From: Thalassobium sp.
GTDB taxonomy: Bacteria > Pseudomonadota > Gammaproteobacteria > Pseudomonadales > Oceanobacteraceae
Direction: 5' to 3'
Assembly (NCBI GenBank): GCA_002733205.1
Contig: NVUW01000008.1
Span: forward strand, 1-64,000
DNA length: 64,000 nt
Each line of letters begins with the position of its first letter. Position 1 is the first letter of the stretch. The notes below the pieces were generated by a model. It had not been told where the DNA came from. It saw nothing but the letters and a program-made list of their open reading frames with translations, and made no database searches. Positions 37,165 to 46,923 of this stretch are shown one piece after another. The position numbers were made by a program, and so were the translations under genes.

Positions 37165-37863
37165 ATGTTAATCTTACGCGCAGCCAATGAGCGCGGCCGG
37201 GCCAATTTTGGTTGGCTCAACAGCTCGCATACGTTTTCTTTCGGCCAGTATTACGACCCGCAACAGATGGGTGTATCGGCTCTGCGGGTGATCAACGACG
37301 ACCGGGTGACCCCGGGCGCTGGCTTCGATACCCACGGCCACCGCAATATGGAAATCATCAGCTATGTGCTGGACGGCACTATTGCCCATCGTGATTCGAT
37401 GGGCAACGTTGAGCATTTGCCGGCCGGTGAGTTTCAGCTGATGTCGGCCGGCAGCGGTGTGATGCACAGCGAATTTAATCCGTCGACAGACCAGCCGCTG
37501 CATTTTCTGCAGATCTGGATTCAGCCTAATGAGCAGAATACCGAGCCGGGTTATCAGCAGAAACGTTTTCCACGCCAGCAGGCGATTCAGCCGGTGATTA
37601 CGCCGGACGGACGCGACGGTACGCTCAGTATTCGTCAGGATGCGCAGCTGCTGCATGTGCGTCTGGCAGCGGAAAGCGCTGAACAGGTGCTGAACCCTGC
37701 GCGCCAATATTACGTACATACCATCAACGGCCCGCTGCAACTGCAGGCCGGAGATGACACGCTGATTTTACACGCCGGTGACGGCGTGACCATCAGCCAG
37801 GAACAGGCACTGATCTTCAGTGCCGACAGCCAGGCGGAGGCCTTGTTGTTCGATTTACCGTAA
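37165..37863 (+). CDS. Pirin-family protein (YhhW type)
   Basis: 232 aa bicupin. The N-terminal cupin has the metal ligands in FDTHGHRNMEIISYVLDG and SAGSGVMHSEFNPS (two His, His, Glu pattern). QIWIQPNEQNTEPGYQQKRF leads into the C-terminal cupin. Relatives such as E. coli YhhW have quercetin 2,3-dioxygenase activity in vitro, with uncertain physiological role. A strong AAGGAGGT lies upstream of the ATG. The TauE gene follows 47 bp later on the same strand and may be co-transcribed. Confidence 0.9.
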   Translation: MLILRAANERGRANFGWLNSSHTFSFGQYYDPQQMGVSALRVINDDRVTPGAGFDTHGHRNMEIISYVLDGTIAHRDSMGNVEHLPAGEFQLMSAGSGVMHSEFNPSTDQPLHFLQIWIQPNEQNTEPGYQQKRFPRQQAIQPVITPDGRDGTLSIRQDAQLLHVRLAAESAEQVLNPARQYYVHTINGPLQLQAGDDTLILHAGDGVTISQEQALIFSADSQAEALLFDLP

Positions 37864-37910
37864 GCAGGCATTGCCTGCCCGGCCGGAACATCGCCTGAGG
37901 GTGCAGGCGT

Positions 37911-38705
37911 ATGTCCGGCGTTTATCTGGATAACGTTGTGGATCTGACTTTTCTTGCCATCGCCGTACTCGGCGTATTGTTAACCGGCATCGCCAAATCT
38001 GGCTTTGGTGGTGGTATTGGCGTTGTCGCGGTACCGATGATGGCGCCCTTTATTGGCGGCGAACAGGCGATTGGTATTCTGCTGCCGATTCTGTTGCTGA
38101 TGGATCTTATGACCCTGCGCGTTTACCGCCGGCATTTGTCGTTTGCGCTGGTGAAGCCGGTCTTGCCCGGCATTCTGATTGGCATTACGGCGGGCTCATT
38201 ATTGCTGGGCGTGGTCAGTGAACGCGGTGTGCAGGCGCTGATCGGTTTGATGGGTTTTTGGGTGCTGGCGCAGAAGCGCTGGCCCTGGATGGCCGGACGC
38301 CGCCCGGTGGTTGCCGGTGAGGTGCAGCCTCAGGGCGCTTCTGCATTGCAGGGTGGTTTACTGGGCGGACTGGCGGGTATCGGCAGTGCTCTGGCTCATG
38401 CCGGTGCGGCACCGCTGCAGGCGTATTTTTTATTGGGTAAGCTCAATAAAGAATCTTTCCTGGCCCAAATAACCCTCGCCATTGGTTTAATGAATGCCAT
38501 TAAATTACTGCCTTACGGCATGCTGGGATTGCTGAATTTTGATATCGGCTGGTTAACGTTGTTGCTGGTTCCGGTGGCTTTCGTTGGTATTTATCTGGGC
38601 CGCTGGTTAAGCAAACGCATCGACGGTGATGTGTTTTTTAAGGTAATGATGTGGCTGCTGGCGGGTAATTCGACCTGGCTGCTGGGTCAGGCTGTTATTG
38701 GCTGA
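37911..38705 (+). CDS. TauE/SafE-family membrane transporter
   Basis: 264 aa with about eight hydrophobic segments. The family motif GIAKSGFGGGIGVVAVPMMA is near residues 22-42. The second repeat has LGGLAGIGSALAHAGAAPLQ, then AYFLLGKLNKESFLAQITLA. TauE/SafE proteins export sulfite, sulfoacetate or related organosulfonates; the substrate here is not defined. It is close behind the pirin gene. Confidence 0.87.
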   Translation: MSGVYLDNVVDLTFLAIAVLGVLLTGIAKSGFGGGIGVVAVPMMAPFIGGEQAIGILLPILLLMDLMTLRVYRRHLSFALVKPVLPGILIGITAGSLLLGVVSERGVQALIGLMGFWVLAQKRWPWMAGRRPVVAGEVQPQGASALQGGLLGGLAGIGSALAHAGAAPLQAYFLLGKLNKESFLAQITLAIGLMNAIKLLPYGMLGLLNFDIGWLTLLLVPVAFVGIYLGRWLSKRIDGDVFFKVMMWLLAGNSTWLLGQAVIG

Positions 38706-38720
38706 TTCTGTCTTCAGAAT

Positions 38721-38746
38721 CCGTGCTGCAGGTTAATGCAGCACGG
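38721..38746. terminator. Hairpin between convergent genes
   Basis: Perfect 10-bp arms CCGTGCTGCA and TGCAGCACGG with a 6-nt loop, between the stops of the TauE and GcvR genes. No T tract, so possibly a Rho-dependent or weak terminator. Confidence 0.55.
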
Positions 38747-38760
38747 CAGTTACCGGAAGA

Positions 38761-39273
38761 TTAATCCAGACGGATTTCCACCATCAGGTCATTGGAAATG
38801 GCTTCCAGCGCGCTGGCCAGAATATCGGTATCAAAACTGTGTGGTACCCGCAGCAAGGCTTCGGCGCGGAACAGCGGTACCGCAGACATTTCGGCGGTGC
38901 CGCAGTCGGTGGTTAATTCCAGTACGTTCACGCCCATTTTTGAAAGCGCCTGCGATACTTCTTTAACAATACCCGGACGGTCGTTGCCGACCAGATTCAG
39001 GGTCAGGTCGAGGCTGTCGTTTTCTTCACTGTCGCTGCCGGTTTCGGCATTGACCAGAATTCCGCGCGAGCTGAGTGAGCTTAATTCGGCAATCAGGCTG
39101 TTGCTTTGTTCGGCGGCAATAGAAACCCGCAAAATACCGGCAAATTTACCCGCCATGTGCGCCATGCGGCTTTCCAGCCAGTTGCCGCCATTGCGGGCGA
39201 TGGTGGCTGAGAGTTGTTCAACAATTCCGGGTTTGTCGTCGGCAATAACGGTTAATACAAGAAAGTTTGCCAT
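38761..39273 (-). CDS. ACT-domain protein, GcvR type
   Basis: 170 aa with two ACT domains: residues about 4-75 (LVLTVIADDKPGIVEQLSAT) and 90-165 (LTLNLVGNDRPGIVKEVSQA). The DxPGI signature occurs in both. This is the layout of the glycine cleavage system transcriptional repressor GcvR, which binds GcvA in E. coli. No gcv genes are in the window, so the assignment rests on domain layout. It sits next to alaC and hom. Confidence 0.82.
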   Translation of the reverse strand: MANFLVLTVIADDKPGIVEQLSATIARNGGNWLESRMAHMAGKFAGILRVSIAAEQSNSLIAELSSLSSRGILVNAETGSDSEENDSLDLTLNLVGNDRPGIVKEVSQALSKMGVNVLELTTDCGTAEMSAVPLFRAEALLRVPHSFDTDILASALEAISNDLMVEIRLD

Positions 39274-39448
39274 TGCTTTTCCTTATGTTTTTTATGCAAT
39301 CAGATTGTCGTTCTGACACTAACACAGCTTTATGCGATTTACCGCACGCACTGTGCTGGTCAAATTCCTGCCGACTGATCGTTGTTCCCCTGTCGTTGAT
39401 ACAGTAGCCTTGATGTCCCTTTAATTACCTGAGAATCAGGAAACCGTT

Positions 39449-40639
39449 ATGGATACTAACTTCCCGCGCATTAAGCGTCTGCCTCCCTATGTCTTCAATG
39501 TGATCGGCGAAATGAAGATGGCGGCACGAGCGGCGGGGGAGGACATCGTCGATATGTCGATGGGTAACCCGGATCAGGACACGCCAAAGCATATTGTCGA
39601 TAAGCTGGTGGAAACTGCGACCCGTGGCGGTACCCATCGTTACAGCCAGTCGAAGGGCATTCCGCGTTTACGCCGCGCCATGGCCAGCTGGTACAAGCGC
39701 AAATTCAATGTCGACCTCGATCCGGAAACCGAGGTGATTACCACCATCGGCTCGAAGGAAGGTCTGGCGCATCTGGCGCTGGCCACTCTGGGGCCGGGCG
39801 ATAACGTGCTGGTGCCGAATCCGTCTTACCCGATTCATCCTTACGGCTTTGTTATTGCCGGGGCGGATATCCGCCATGTGCCGATGACGCCGGATGTGAA
39901 TTTTTTTGACGAGCTGGAAAAAGCCATTAAAACCACCTGGCCACGGCCGAAAATGCTGGTGCTGAACTTTCCTGGCAACCCGACCGCCGAGTGTGTCGAT
40001 TTAGCCTTCTTTGAGAAGGTGGTGGCGATGTGCAAAGAGCACGAAATCTGGGTGGTGCAGGATCTGGCCTATGCCGATATCGTGTTTGACGGTTACCAGC
40101 CTCCGTCTATTTTGCAGGTCGAAGGCGCGAAAGAGATTGCGGTTGAGTTTTACTCACTGTCGAAGAGCTACAACATGCCGGGCTGGCGGGTTGGCTTCTG
40201 CTGCGGTAATAAAGATCTGATTTATGCCCTGGCAAGGATTAAGTCCTACCTCGATTATGGTACATTCACGCCTATCCAGGTGGCGGCCATTGCCGCACTG
40301 GAAGGTGATCAGACGGTGGTGAGCGATATCTGCGAGATGTACCGCAGCCGCCGGGATGTGCTCTGCAAGGGGCTGAATGAGCTGGGCTGGCCGGTAAAAT
40401 GGCCGAAAGCCACCATGTTTGTCTGGGCGCAAATTCCTGAAGCTTATCGTAAAATGGGCTCCCTTGAGTTCAGCAAGAAGCTGCTGACCGAGGCCAAAGT
40501 GGCGGTGTCACCGGGAATTGGCTTTGGCGAATACGGCGATGACCATGTACGCTTCGCCCTGATTGAGAACGACCAGCGCACCCGCCAGGCGCTGCGTGGC
40601 ATTAAACAGATGCTGCGTAACGATGGCTTTGGCGGTTAA
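39449..40639 (+). CDS. alaC: Alanine transaminase AlaC
   Basis: 396 aa class I/II PLP-dependent aminotransferase. The PLP lysine is K239 in [38 protein letters not shown] and the C-terminal [18 protein letters not shown] are consistent with the AlaC/YfdZ group. It interconverts alanine and pyruvate/glutamate. GAGAATCAGGA lies upstream. The hom gene starts 55 bp downstream, so the two are probably one transcript. Confidence 0.92.
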   Translation: MDTNFPRIKRLPPYVFNVIGEMKMAARAAGEDIVDMSMGNPDQDTPKHIVDKLVETATRGGTHRYSQSKGIPRLRRAMASWYKRKFNVDLDPETEVITTIGSKEGLAHLALATLGPGDNVLVPNPSYPIHPYGFVIAGADIRHVPMTPDVNFFDELEKAIKTTWPRPKMLVLNFPGNPTAECVDLAFFEKVVAMCKEHEIWVVQDLAYADIVFDGYQPPSILQVEGAKEIAVEFYSLSKSYNMPGWRVGFCCGNKDLIYALARIKSYLDYGTFTPIQVAAIAALEGDQTVVSDICEMYRSRRDVLCKGLNELGWPVKWPKATMFVWAQIPEAYRKMGSLEFSKKLLTEAKVAVSPGIGFGEYGDDHVRFALIENDQRTRQALRGIKQMLRNDGFGG

Positions 40640-40693
40640 CAGCAGCACGCTGAAACGAATTTAACACTCTCTATATTTTAAGGAGAAACGACC

Positions 40694-41992
40694 TTGAAAC
40701 CGGTAAAAGTAGGTATCTGTGGTTTAGGTACAGTTGGCGGCGGCACCTTTAATGTGCTGACCCGTAATGCACAAGACATCGCGCGCCGGGCGGGTCGTGA
40801 AATTATTATCGCGCAGGTGGCTACCCGTCATCCGAACCCGGATGTAGACACCGGCGCTGTGGCAATTACGGCAGACGTTAACGATGTGATTAACAACCCC
40901 GAGATTGATGTGGTGGTTGAGCTGATCGGTGGTTACACCATCGCCAAAGACGTGGTTTTGGGCGCCATTGCCAACGGTAAGCACGTGGTAACCGCCAACA
41001 AAGCACTGATTGCGGTACACGGTGATGAAATCTTCGCCGCGGCGGAAGCCAAAGGCGTGAGCGTGATGTACGAAGCGGCGGTTGCCGGCGGCATTCCGAT
41101 TATTAAAGCCATCCGTGAGGGCCTGGCGGCGAACCGTATCAACTGGCTGGCGGGCATCATTAACGGTACCGGTAACTTTATCCTGACCGAAATGCGCGAC
41201 AAAGGCCGCGACTTCGCCGACGTTCTGGCTGAAGCTCAGGCGCTGGGTTATGCCGAAGCCGATCCAACGTTCGACGTTGAAGGTATTGATGCAGCACACA
41301 AACTGACCATTCTGTCGTCGATTGCTTACGGCATTCCGCTGCAGTTTGCCCGCTGCTATACCGAAGGCATCAGCAAGATCACTACTGACGATGTTGAGTA
41401 CGCTGAAGAGCTGGGTTACCGCATCAAACATCTGGGTGTGAGCCGTCGTACTGAAAAAGGTATCGACCTGCGTGTTCACCCGACCATGATTCCGGTGGCG
41501 CGTCCGATTGCGACTGTTGATGGCGTGCTGAATGCTGTGATGGTGAACGGTGATGCAGTCGGTAACACGCTGTATGTTGGCGCGGGTGCCGGTGCTGGTC
41601 CAACCGCTTCTGCAGTAGTGGCCGACATTATCGATCTGGCGCGTACCTTTGATGCACCGGCGGAAGCCAGCGTCAATCACCTCGCCTTCAACGATATTGA
41701 AGACGTGGCGGTACTGCCGATGGAAGAAGTGGAAACCGCTTACTACCTGCGTATTCAGGCCGAAGACAAAACCGGTGTACTGGCGGCTGTTGCCAGCATT
41801 CTGAGTGAGCGTGGCATCAATATCGAAGCCATCATCCAGAAAGAGCCAAAAGATGGCGAAGCGCTGGCGCAGATCATCCTGCTGACCCACGTTGTGGTGG
41901 AGAAACAGATGAACGAAGCCATTGCCGCGATTGAAGGTCTGGCCAGTACCGTGGGTGATGTTACCCGAATCCGTGTTGAGCACCTCAACTGA
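40694..41992 (+). CDS. hom: Homoserine dehydrogenase
   Basis: 432 aa. The N-terminal NAD(P) motif is GICGLGTVGGGT (8-19). The catalytic region has VMYEAAVAGGIPIIKAIREG and INGTGNFILTEM, and DPTFDVEGIDAAHKLTILSS is the substrate motif. A C-terminal ACT domain (about 350-425, LRIQAEDKTGVLAAVASILS) gives threonine feedback control. It makes homoserine from aspartate semialdehyde. AAGGAG precedes the start codon. A terminator follows directly, so thrC is not in this operon, unlike in many relatives. Confidence 0.96.
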   Translation: MKPVKVGICGLGTVGGGTFNVLTRNAQDIARRAGREIIIAQVATRHPNPDVDTGAVAITADVNDVINNPEIDVVVELIGGYTIAKDVVLGAIANGKHVVTANKALIAVHGDEIFAAAEAKGVSVMYEAAVAGGIPIIKAIREGLAANRINWLAGIINGTGNFILTEMRDKGRDFADVLAEAQALGYAEADPTFDVEGIDAAHKLTILSSIAYGIPLQFARCYTEGISKITTDDVEYAEELGYRIKHLGVSRRTEKGIDLRVHPTMIPVARPIATVDGVLNAVMVNGDAVGNTLYVGAGAGAGPTASAVVADIIDLARTFDAPAEASVNHLAFNDIEDVAVLPMEEVETAYYLRIQAEDKTGVLAAVASILSERGINIEAIIQKEPKDGEALAQIILLTHVVVEKQMNEAIAAIEGLASTVGDVTRIRVEHLN

Positions 41993-42033
41993 GGCTTAAG
42001 CAAACGGATTGAGGCGTTATTCGCATCACTCAT

Positions 42034-42062
42034 AAAAAACGGAGCTTCGGCTCCGTTTTTTT
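42034..42062 (+). terminator. Rho-independent terminator after hom
   Basis: AAAAAACGGAGC-TTCG-GCTCCGTTTTTT with a stable UUCG-type tetraloop and a T run. The A run on the other side makes it potentially bidirectional. Confidence 0.93.
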
Positions 42063-42475
42063 ATGTGCGTTTATGCATGCACACCCATCAATATCAGGGC
42101 TTTTCAGTAAGCCGGGCGGGCACTGAATGATTCAGGGGTGCCCTGGTTGCCGGGAGTTGTCGCTTCCTTCTATTTCTACCATCGCTATATTTGCTATCGC
42201 TATATCTGCTATCGGCAATAGCCACTCGTGGCAGTATTAGCGGCGATGAGTAAGTGTTCAGACAGAAATGATAATCCGTCTTTTTCAGCGCTTTTATGTA
42301 ACAAATCATGAATATTTCTGGCGCTACGTTGTAATGAATTACGTGCGAATAAAAACATATATTTATCAATAGATCGGTAAGGGCCTGAATAGTATGACAA
42401 TCTGAGCTTTTTTGCCTTATCAGCCCGTCATCGTCTTGCGCTGTACTATCGTTAGTTGATCTCAGGAGGATGGCT
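42063..42475. promoter_or_regulatory. Intergenic region upstream of the chemoreceptor
   Basis: About 410 bp with no gene I can support; a 132-codon leftward frame here has no ribosome-binding site and no family features. It contains a short direct repeat of GCTATATxTGCTATCG (about 42181-42215) and must hold the chemoreceptor promoter. Confidence 0.4.
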
Positions 42476-43972
42476 ATGTTTACCAGTATCAAATCCCGAA
42501 TGGCGGTTTATGTTGTTATTACCGTAACGGCTTTGCTGTTATTGATGGGTTTTTACAACTATCAGAGTAAAGCTCAGGCTCTGGAGCAACAGTTACAGGG
42601 TCAGGCCCGTCTGGTAGCCAATCGTTTAAGTCTTAGCTTGCCTAACTTCATCTGGAATTTTGATACCGCCAGTATTGAAAAAACACTGGAAGCCGAGCTG
42701 GAAGCCGAAAGCATCAACAGCCTGGTGGTTGAACTGCCAGAAGGTGATCCGGTTGTACGGGCAAAAGAAAATGCTGACAGCAGTAACGCGCTGGAAACCC
42801 GTACCGAACTGTTTTTTAACGACAATGACACGCCCAAGAGCGTTGGCCATCTGATATTGCGCATGAACGATTCTGTCATGCGCGCAGAACTTAATCAGGC
42901 AATCCGCGCGGTTATCATTGAGATGATTCTGCTGGATATTATTCTGGTCAGCCTGATTACCTTTCTTGTTTCTCACTCGGTGGTTAAAAAAATATCAGAA
43001 ATTACCGCGGCAGTGGGTGAACTGGCGGCTGGCGGCGGTGACCTGAGTAAGCGCCTGGATGCCAGTCGTGGTGATGAGATATCGGCATTGGCGGTACAGG
43101 TTAATCAGCTATTAGCCGGGCTGGCCAGCATGATTGGCCAGGTAAACCATTCATCGGAAGAACTGAAATTACTGTCGAATTCGAGTCAGCAGGACATCAG
43201 CAATATCCGCCAGGGATTTGATGTGCAGAAACACGAAGTTGATATGGTCGCTACGGCCAGTACCGAGCTGGCTTCCACCACACAAAACGTTGCCGACAAT
43301 GCCAAAAAAGCCTCGGAATATGCCGGTAAAGCCAATGTCGAAGCCAGTCATGGCCAGGAAACGGTAAAAATAGCTGCGGATGTTATCCGGAATTTATCCG
43401 GTGAAATTAAGCATGTAGGCGAGGTGATCCGTAATCTGGAAACCGAAGGCGTTAATATTGGTGCGGTATCGGATGTGATTCAGGGGATTGCGGAACAAAC
43501 CAATCTTCTGGCATTGAATGCCGCGATCGAGGCGGCCCGTGCCGGTGAACAAGGGCGCGGTTTTGCCGTGGTTGCCGATGAAGTACGCACACTGGCACAG
43601 CGTACCCGCGATTCGACCAACGAAATTAATCAGATGATTGGTCGTCTGCAGTCTTCGACCAGTCAGGCCGTTGAGGTTATGCACAAGAGTACAGAATACA
43701 CGGCCAACAGCGTGGAACAGATTGAAAAAGTCGGAGAATCCATTGCCGGTGTGGTGGCGATGATGATGGAAATCAGTTATATGAATGCCGAAATTGCCCA
43801 GGCATCGGGCGAGCAAAGTCATGTCATTGAAGAACTGAATAAAAACCTGGTGCACATTAAAGAAAGCGTCGATGCTGCCAATGAAATGATTGGTAATACC
43901 GCACGCTCCAGTGTCGAAGCGCAAAAACAGGCTGAAGCGCTGACATTCCTGATGCACAAATTCCGTTTTTAA
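42476..43972 (+). CDS. Methyl-accepting chemotaxis protein
   Basis: 498 aa. The start is the ATG at 42476, because AGGAGG sits 6 nt upstream; an ATG at 42470 touches the AGGAGG. TM1 is at about 8-27, a periplasmic sensor of ~115 residues follows, and TM2 at about 145-163 ([20 protein letters not shown]). A HAMP-like linker and the signalling domain follow, with hairpin tip [20 protein letters not shown] and [18 protein letters not shown]. There is no C-terminal NWETF-type pentapeptide. It is followed closely by a TorF-like porin and a periplasmic binding protein. Confidence 0.93.
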   Translation: MFTSIKSRMAVYVVITVTALLLLMGFYNYQSKAQALEQQLQGQARLVANRLSLSLPNFIWNFDTASIEKTLEAELEAESINSLVVELPEGDPVVRAKENADSSNALETRTELFFNDNDTPKSVGHLILRMNDSVMRAELNQAIRAVIIEMILLDIILVSLITFLVSHSVVKKISEITAAVGELAAGGGDLSKRLDASRGDEISALAVQVNQLLAGLASMIGQVNHSSEELKLLSNSSQQDISNIRQGFDVQKHEVDMVATASTELASTTQNVADNAKKASEYAGKANVEASHGQETVKIAADVIRNLSGEIKHVGEVIRNLETEGVNIGAVSDVIQGIAEQTNLLALNAAIEAARAGEQGRGFAVVADEVRTLAQRTRDSTNEINQMIGRLQSSTSQAVEVMHKSTEYTANSVEQIEKVGESIAGVVAMMMEISYMNAEIAQASGEQSHVIEELNKNLVHIKESVDAANEMIGNTARSSVEAQKQAEALTFLMHKFRF

Positions 43973-44027
43973 AGTCCGCCGGTATCTTCCGGCGGATCAG
44001 GGCTCTGGCCGTATGATGGAGAATTGG

Positions 44028-44723
44028 ATGAATAAAAGTTTACTCTTATCTCTGGTGTTGGCTCCTATGGCTGCATTTGCCGGAGTCTCGGCCGATCTGG
44101 AGGTGGTTTCGGATTATCGCTTCAATGGCGTATCGCAAACCGATAAGAGTTCGGCATTGCAGGCGGAGCTGAATTACAGCCATAACAGTGGTTTGTACGC
44201 AGGAACCTGGGCCAGTAATGTCGATTTTGGTGGTGCCAACGATACGAATCTTGAATGGGATTATTACCTGGGCTATTACCACGATATTAATCCGGCCTTT
44301 GGTTTTGATGTTGGCTATGCCCAATACACCTATCATGGTGCCAGTAATTCCAATGACTATAACTACGGCGAGTATTATGTGGGGCTGTATTTTAATGCCA
44401 ACACTACACTGTATTGGTATCACGCACCGGAGTATTTCGGTCTGGATACCGCGCACAATATTTTCAAATTGTCGCATAGCATGCCATTGGGTGATTACAC
44501 CCTGGCGTTTGCAGCAGCGCACAGCGTATCGGACGATAAAGATGTGTGGGCCTGGGACGACAACGAAGCCTCCTATCAATACGCCGAAGTTGCCGTCAGC
44601 CGCATGTTTCATGGCTTTGATATCAAGGGCAGTCTGATGACCACAACGATCGATGATAACTTTAACGACAATGGCAGCAGCACGGTTGTGCTGTCGGTTA
44701 AACGCAGCTTTAAACTGATGTGA
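44028..44723 (+). CDS. TorF-family putative porin
   Basis: 231 aa from the ATG at 44028 (GGAG six nt upstream). A signal peptide is cleaved near residue 18 after AAFA. DLEVVSDYRFNGVSQTDKSS is the start of the beta-barrel domain annotated as TorF/TIGR02001, ending VVLSVKRSFKLM with alternating residues. Unusually Tyr/Trp-rich. It lies 11 bp upstream of the binding-protein gene and 56 bp after the chemoreceptor. Confidence 0.82.
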   Translation: MNKSLLLSLVLAPMAAFAGVSADLEVVSDYRFNGVSQTDKSSALQAELNYSHNSGLYAGTWASNVDFGGANDTNLEWDYYLGYYHDINPAFGFDVGYAQYTYHGASNSNDYNYGEYYVGLYFNANTTLYWYHAPEYFGLDTAHNIFKLSHSMPLGDYTLAFAAAHSVSDDKDVWAWDDNEASYQYAEVAVSRMFHGFDIKGSLMTTTIDDNFNDNGSSTVVLSVKRSFKLM

Positions 44724-44733
44724 GGGAAATATT

Positions 44734-45480
44734 ATGCGTCATATTTTGTGCGCTGTTTTACTGCTGGTCGCCTGTATTTTTCCGGCTCAGGCAGAGGATA
44801 AAACGATCTATCTGACATCACTCAGCTGGCCGCCGTATTCTGATCCGCAAATGGCGGAACAGGGTGCCAGTGTTGCAGTGGCCAAAGCGGCGTTTGCAGC
44901 GATGGGCTATACGCTGATGGTCGATTTTTATCCGTGGAGTCGAGCGGTGCATCTGGCAAAAGATCAGAGCAGTAAATACGCCGGGTATTTCCCGGAATAT
45001 TACAGTGATGATATTGCGGCGGAATTCGCCTTCTCTGAAGCCATGGGCAGCGGTCCGCTGGGGTTTGTGCAAGCGGCCGCCAAACCGGTGAGCTGGTCGT
45101 CACTCGATGATCTGAAAGCCTTTCAGGTTGGCGTCGTGAAAGACTATGTGAATACCGCCGACTTTGATGCGATGGTGGCTTCCGGTCAGCTGAAAGTCAG
45201 CGAGGTGATCAGCGATAAAAACAATATCCAGAAAGCCGCATTTGGCCGTATTGATCTTGCCGTAATCGATAAAAACGTACTGGAATACAGCGTTAAAACC
45301 GACCCGGATCTGGTTAAGCTGAAAGATAAAATCAGTTTTAATGACAAACTTCTGGAAAATAAAAAGCTGTTTATCTGTTTTAAGAAAAATAAGCAGGCGA
45401 TGGCCGATATTTTTAACGAAGGGTTGACGAAAATTGATGCCGCTAAAATTCAGGCCGATTATCTGGCCGGGCTGAAATAA
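44734..45480 (+). CDS. Periplasmic solute-binding protein (SBP family 3)
   Basis: 248 aa. A signal peptide (MRHILCAVLLLVACIFPAQA) is followed by IYLTSLSWPPYSDPQMAEQG, the beginning of a bacterial extracellular solute-binding domain, family 3. The SW-PPY and YPWSRAVHLAKDQSSKYAGY motifs resemble orphan members that lack ABC partners. No permease or ATPase gene is nearby. Context with a chemoreceptor and porin suggests a sensory rather than a transport role. GAGGGAAA precedes the ATG. Confidence 0.82.
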   Translation: MRHILCAVLLLVACIFPAQAEDKTIYLTSLSWPPYSDPQMAEQGASVAVAKAAFAAMGYTLMVDFYPWSRAVHLAKDQSSKYAGYFPEYYSDDIAAEFAFSEAMGSGPLGFVQAAAKPVSWSSLDDLKAFQVGVVKDYVNTADFDAMVASGQLKVSEVISDKNNIQKAAFGRIDLAVIDKNVLEYSVKTDPDLVKLKDKISFNDKLLENKKLFICFKKNKQAMADIFNEGLTKIDAAKIQADYLAGLK

Positions 45481-45511
45481 AATATCCATAAGAGAGATAC
45501 TTTGCAGCAAT

Positions 45512-45546
45512 AAAAAAAACGGGCCTTAACAGGGCCCGTTTTTTAT
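45512..45546. terminator. Bidirectional terminator
   Basis: AAAACGGGCC (45516-45525) pairs with GGCCCGTTTT (45533-45542), with A/T runs on either side. It serves the binding-protein gene and the convergent phosphoribosyltransferase. Confidence 0.9.
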
Positions 45547-45566
45547 TCTGTTTCCGCACCGGGTTT

Positions 45567-46133
45567 TCAGGCCGGCAGGTGGTCTTTGATAATGTCGTAC
45601 AGTTCCGGACGGCCCTGAGCGATTTCATCGTTGCTCAGGCCCTCCAGTGAGTGCGGATACTTCAGCCAGGCACTGGTTTCGTGGATATAGTAATCCGGTA
45701 CGCGGTCGGTCTGGTTGCGGTGCGGCTTATAGTAGGGCACGGCAACGCGGATATCGTGTGGTGTATTCAAACGTGCACGGCGGCTCAGCTCGTTAATAAT
45801 GGCTTCGATGGAGCGGCCGCTGTCGAACACATCATCGACAATCAACAGGCTATCGCTGTGTTTTACGTTTTTTACCAGATAGTTCAGACCATGCACTTTG
45901 ACCTCTTTGGCCTGCTGATCGATGCTCTGATAAGACGAGGTGCGGATGGCAATATTGTCGGTCTCTACGCCGTGGTAATCGAGGTATTCCTGCACCGCAA
46001 TACCAATCGGTGCACCACCGCGCCATACCGCAATCATAAAGGTCGGGCGGAAGCCGCTGTCGAGCACCTTGGCCGCAAGATGATAAGAATCTTCCAGCAA
46101 TCCCTGGGCGGTAAGGTACAATTTGGCACTCAT
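45567..46133 (-). CDS. Phosphoribosyltransferase, paralog 1
   Basis: 188 aa from the ATG at 46133 (MSAKLYLTAQGLLEDSYHLA). The PRPP-binding loop LLIVDDVFDSGRSIEAI has the acidic pair, but Ser-Gly-Arg-Ser replaces the more usual TGxT. GFRPTFMIAVWRGGAPIGIA is the N-terminal PRT motif. This is the group labelled hypoxanthine/purine phosphoribosyltransferase, so purine salvage is likely; base specificity is undetermined. It is divergent from a paralog at 46239 with about 105 bp between them. Confidence 0.85.
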   Translation of the reverse strand: MSAKLYLTAQGLLEDSYHLAAKVLDSGFRPTFMIAVWRGGAPIGIAVQEYLDYHGVETDNIAIRTSSYQSIDQQAKEVKVHGLNYLVKNVKHSDSLLIVDDVFDSGRSIEAIINELSRRARLNTPHDIRVAVPYYKPHRNQTDRVPDYYIHETSAWLKYPHSLEGLSNDEIAQGRPELYDIIKDHLPA

Positions 46134-46238
46134 AATGATTCCGGCTCCCGTCGTGTTTTGAAACAACTCTTTACCTGACCAATTGGTCAGGTGCTATCAT
46201 ACCGCTCTGTTCCTATGCCTGTCACATAAGAGTACCTC

Positions 46239-46814
46239 ATGCAGAAACGATTTTTGGACGAAGAAACAGTCATTCAGGATGCGTTCCGCCTCGGCGTGCA
46301 GATTTTTGAGAGCGGTTTCCGCCCGACCTTTATCGTTGGTTTGTGGCGTGGCGGCAGCTCGGTGGGTATCTATGTGCAGGAGTGTCTGCAGACACTGGGC
46401 GTGAAAACCGATCATATCGCGCTGCGTACCTCGTATCGTGGTCTGCCGGCCTATCAGAGCATGGTGCAGTCGCCGGAAGATATTCGCGTACACGGCACTC
46501 AGTACCTGGTTGAAAACCTGAACGTTGATGATGGCCTGCTGATTGTCGATGACGTATTCAGCACCGGCTACAACATCAGCGCGGTGATTAACCGCCTGCA
46601 GGGCAAGCTCAAGCGGAATATGCCCAGCCAGGTTAAGGTTGCGACACTGTGGCAGCGTCCGGCGTATAACCGGGTCGATTTCAAACCCGATTTCTGTCTG
46701 CGTGAAACCGACGATTGGCTGGTGTTTCCATACGAACTGAAAGGCCTGAGCCAGGAAGAAATTGCCGCCAATAAGCCCTGGGTAGAGCCTTTCCTGCGTA
46801 AAACAGAAGGCTAA
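46239..46814 (+). CDS. Phosphoribosyltransferase, paralog 2
   Basis: 191 aa. GFRPTFIVGLWRGGSSVGIY and LLIVDDVFSTGYNISAV align with paralog 1 along the full length, including the C-terminal W-x-x-(F/Y)P-x-x-L-(E/K)-G-L-S element. It keeps the STG form of the PRPP loop. AGAGTA lies before the ATG. Having two divergent copies suggests they have different base specificities or different regulation. Confidence 0.85.
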   Translation: MQKRFLDEETVIQDAFRLGVQIFESGFRPTFIVGLWRGGSSVGIYVQECLQTLGVKTDHIALRTSYRGLPAYQSMVQSPEDIRVHGTQYLVENLNVDDGLLIVDDVFSTGYNISAVINRLQGKLKRNMPSQVKVATLWQRPAYNRVDFKPDFCLRETDDWLVFPYELKGLSQEEIAANKPWVEPFLRKTEG

Positions 46815-46923
46815 GCCTTATACTCAGTATTAATAAAAGTTATGCAGCAAGGCAGTTGTATAGTCTTGGTGAATGCCGAAAATCCTGCGACAATGCGCCC
46901 TTCAACACTGAAGGGTGATGTTT

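Noticed and set aside
40724..41983. 419-codon leftward frame opposite hom
   Set aside because: Antisense to a fully conserved homoserine dehydrogenase; the His/Gln/Asn-rich composition is typical of codon-bias shadows.
42181..42240. CRISPR-like short repeats GCTATATxTGCTATCG
   Set aside because: Only two adjacent copies with no spacer structure and no cas genes; ordinary tandem repetition.
42094..42492. 132-codon leftward frame upstream of the chemoreceptor
   Set aside because: It overlaps the chemoreceptor start, has no ribosome-binding site and no recognisable domain.
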